A DNA stretch of 64,000 bases from Pseudanabaena cinerea FACHB-1277 (lineage in GTDB: Bacteria > Cyanobacteriota > Cyanobacteriia > Pseudanabaenales > Pseudanabaenaceae), in assembly GCF_014696345.1 (NCBI RefSeq), contig NZ_JACJPY010000010.1, positions 1 to 64,000 on the forward strand, given 5' to 3'. The position numbers and the translations under genes were made by a program. How positions within the stretch are numbered: the first letter of the stretch is position 1; each line of letters opens with the position of its first letter. The notes beneath the pieces are model-generated. The model had not been told where the DNA came from, ran no database searches, and saw nothing but the letters and a program-made list of their open reading frames with translations. This document shows positions 63,740-64,000 of the stretch, in pieces.

Positions 63740-63795
63740 GCGATCGCCTTTTTCTCCATCACCCTTAACTCTTCCAAAATATCTTAGGCTAATGA
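63740..63795. repeat. 56-bp direct repeat, copy 2
   Basis: Same as 63022-63077 with one mismatch and also starting exactly at the HIP1 octamer. It lies eight bases beyond the stop of the PIN gene at 63803 and 59 bases upstream of the nucleotidyltransferase partner gene. The reading frame for the narB C-terminus ([15 protein letters not shown]) is repeated here without a gene in front. Confidence 0.9.
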
Positions 63796-63802
63796 GAAAA
63801 TG

Positions 63803-64000
63803 TTAATCCCAAATACGCGAAATTGGATAAGAATCAAAAGTGGTATCTTTGCTTACTAAGTTGAAGGAATGGTTTATTGCTTGGGCAATTAATATGCGAT
63901 CGAATGGATCTCGATGTTTTGTCGGTGTGTTTGGTAATGGAAGGCTAGAGTATATCTCAATATCCCTAATCGTAATTGGTAGAATTTGGATATTCATATA
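63803..64000 (-). CDS. vapC: PIN-domain toxin, C-terminal half (cut by window edge)
   Basis: The frame is open to the right edge. The visible part, LPNTPTKHRDPFDRILIAQA then INHSFNLVSKDTTFDSYPIS, has the HRDPFDRxLIAQA signature and the final acidic and DxxF elements of Sll0205-like PIN toxins. The start and the antitoxin lie outside the window. It is the next TA-type gene behind the second 56-bp repeat. Confidence 0.8.
   Translation of the reverse strand, partial: YMNIQILPITIRDIEIYSSLPLPNTPTKHRDPFDRILIAQAINHSFNLVSKDTTFDSYPISRIWD

Overview
The window is cyanobacterial chromosome. It carries psbEFLJ (cytochrome b559 and two small photosystem II subunits), a nirA-nrt-narB nitrate assimilation cluster with an NtcA-type promoter, an atpD-atpC (beta-epsilon) pair, an N-terminally anchored DevBC-type exporter, cyanobacterial ppc, and very frequent HIP1 octamers (GCGATCGC). 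The mix of solitary TA modules, restriction genes and dispersed repeats would suit a filamentous or Pseudanabaena-like lineage, but the genus cannot be proved from the sequence. I saw no rRNA, tRNA, CRISPR array or prophage.

Layout. 1-4.5 kb: the right end of an insertion sequence has truncated a membrane-protein gene of the GAP/Sap family. Next to it lies a minus-strand tetR-devB-GNAT-devC exporter group with no devA in view. 4.5-7.5 kb: a small defence module (orphan DUF2281 antitoxin, DUF433/DUF5615 pair, Mrr-like nuclease, dead PemK toxin) sits between two direct copies of a 94-bp repeat. 7.5-11.7 kb: gpsA, a GST, a WD40 protein and a Yip1-like membrane protein. 11.76-18.1 kb: a type IIG restriction-modification gene is followed by three stacked toxin-antitoxin cassettes, each separated by a partial copy of the 3' tail of an RM gene. 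18.1-35.3 kb: mostly housekeeping genes (ispF, UPF0182, ppc, a UbiH-like hydroxylase, livF/natE, gcvT). 36.2-38.0 kb: an AT-rich m5C methyltransferase plus HNH endonuclease, probably a restriction-modification unit. 38-50.9 kb: ubiX, a cyclic-nucleotide-binding MscS-type channel, atpC, atpD, a phosphohexomutase, an M23 peptidase, purH, sfsA and rnhB. 51.1-51.9 kb: psbEFLJ. 53.1-63.1 kb: the nitrate cluster nirA-nrtA-nrtB-nrtD-nrtC-narB. 63.1-64 kb: further TA-type genes.

How the genes fit together. In the nitrate cluster, NrtA (lipoprotein binding protein), NrtB (permease), NrtD (ATPase) and NrtC (ATPase fused to an NrtA-like regulatory domain) import nitrate/nitrite. NarB reduces nitrate to nitrite and NirA reduces nitrite to ammonium, both using ferredoxin. 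The gene order has nrtD before nrtC, the reverse of the usual nrtABCD. Every gap from nrtA onward is filled with repeats.

Most notable observations. (1) At two unrelated genes (the RM gene and narB), toxin-antitoxin cassettes are bracketed by direct copies of the host gene's 3' end. At narB the copies start exactly at a HIP1 octamer, and one RM-tail copy also starts there. A third defence module is bracketed by a 94-bp repeat ending at a HIP1-like site. This suggests a shared, possibly undescribed way of stacking TA cassettes behind host genes. (2) Degenerate heptamers GCTAANN form inverted-arm arrays in three intergenic gaps. In front of nrtC the array passes, without losing its 7-bp phase, into the CCCCAAT heptamer of the STRR type and stops five bases before the start codon. 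(3) A 98-bp palindromic element with a 3-bp target duplication is nested inside another repeat.
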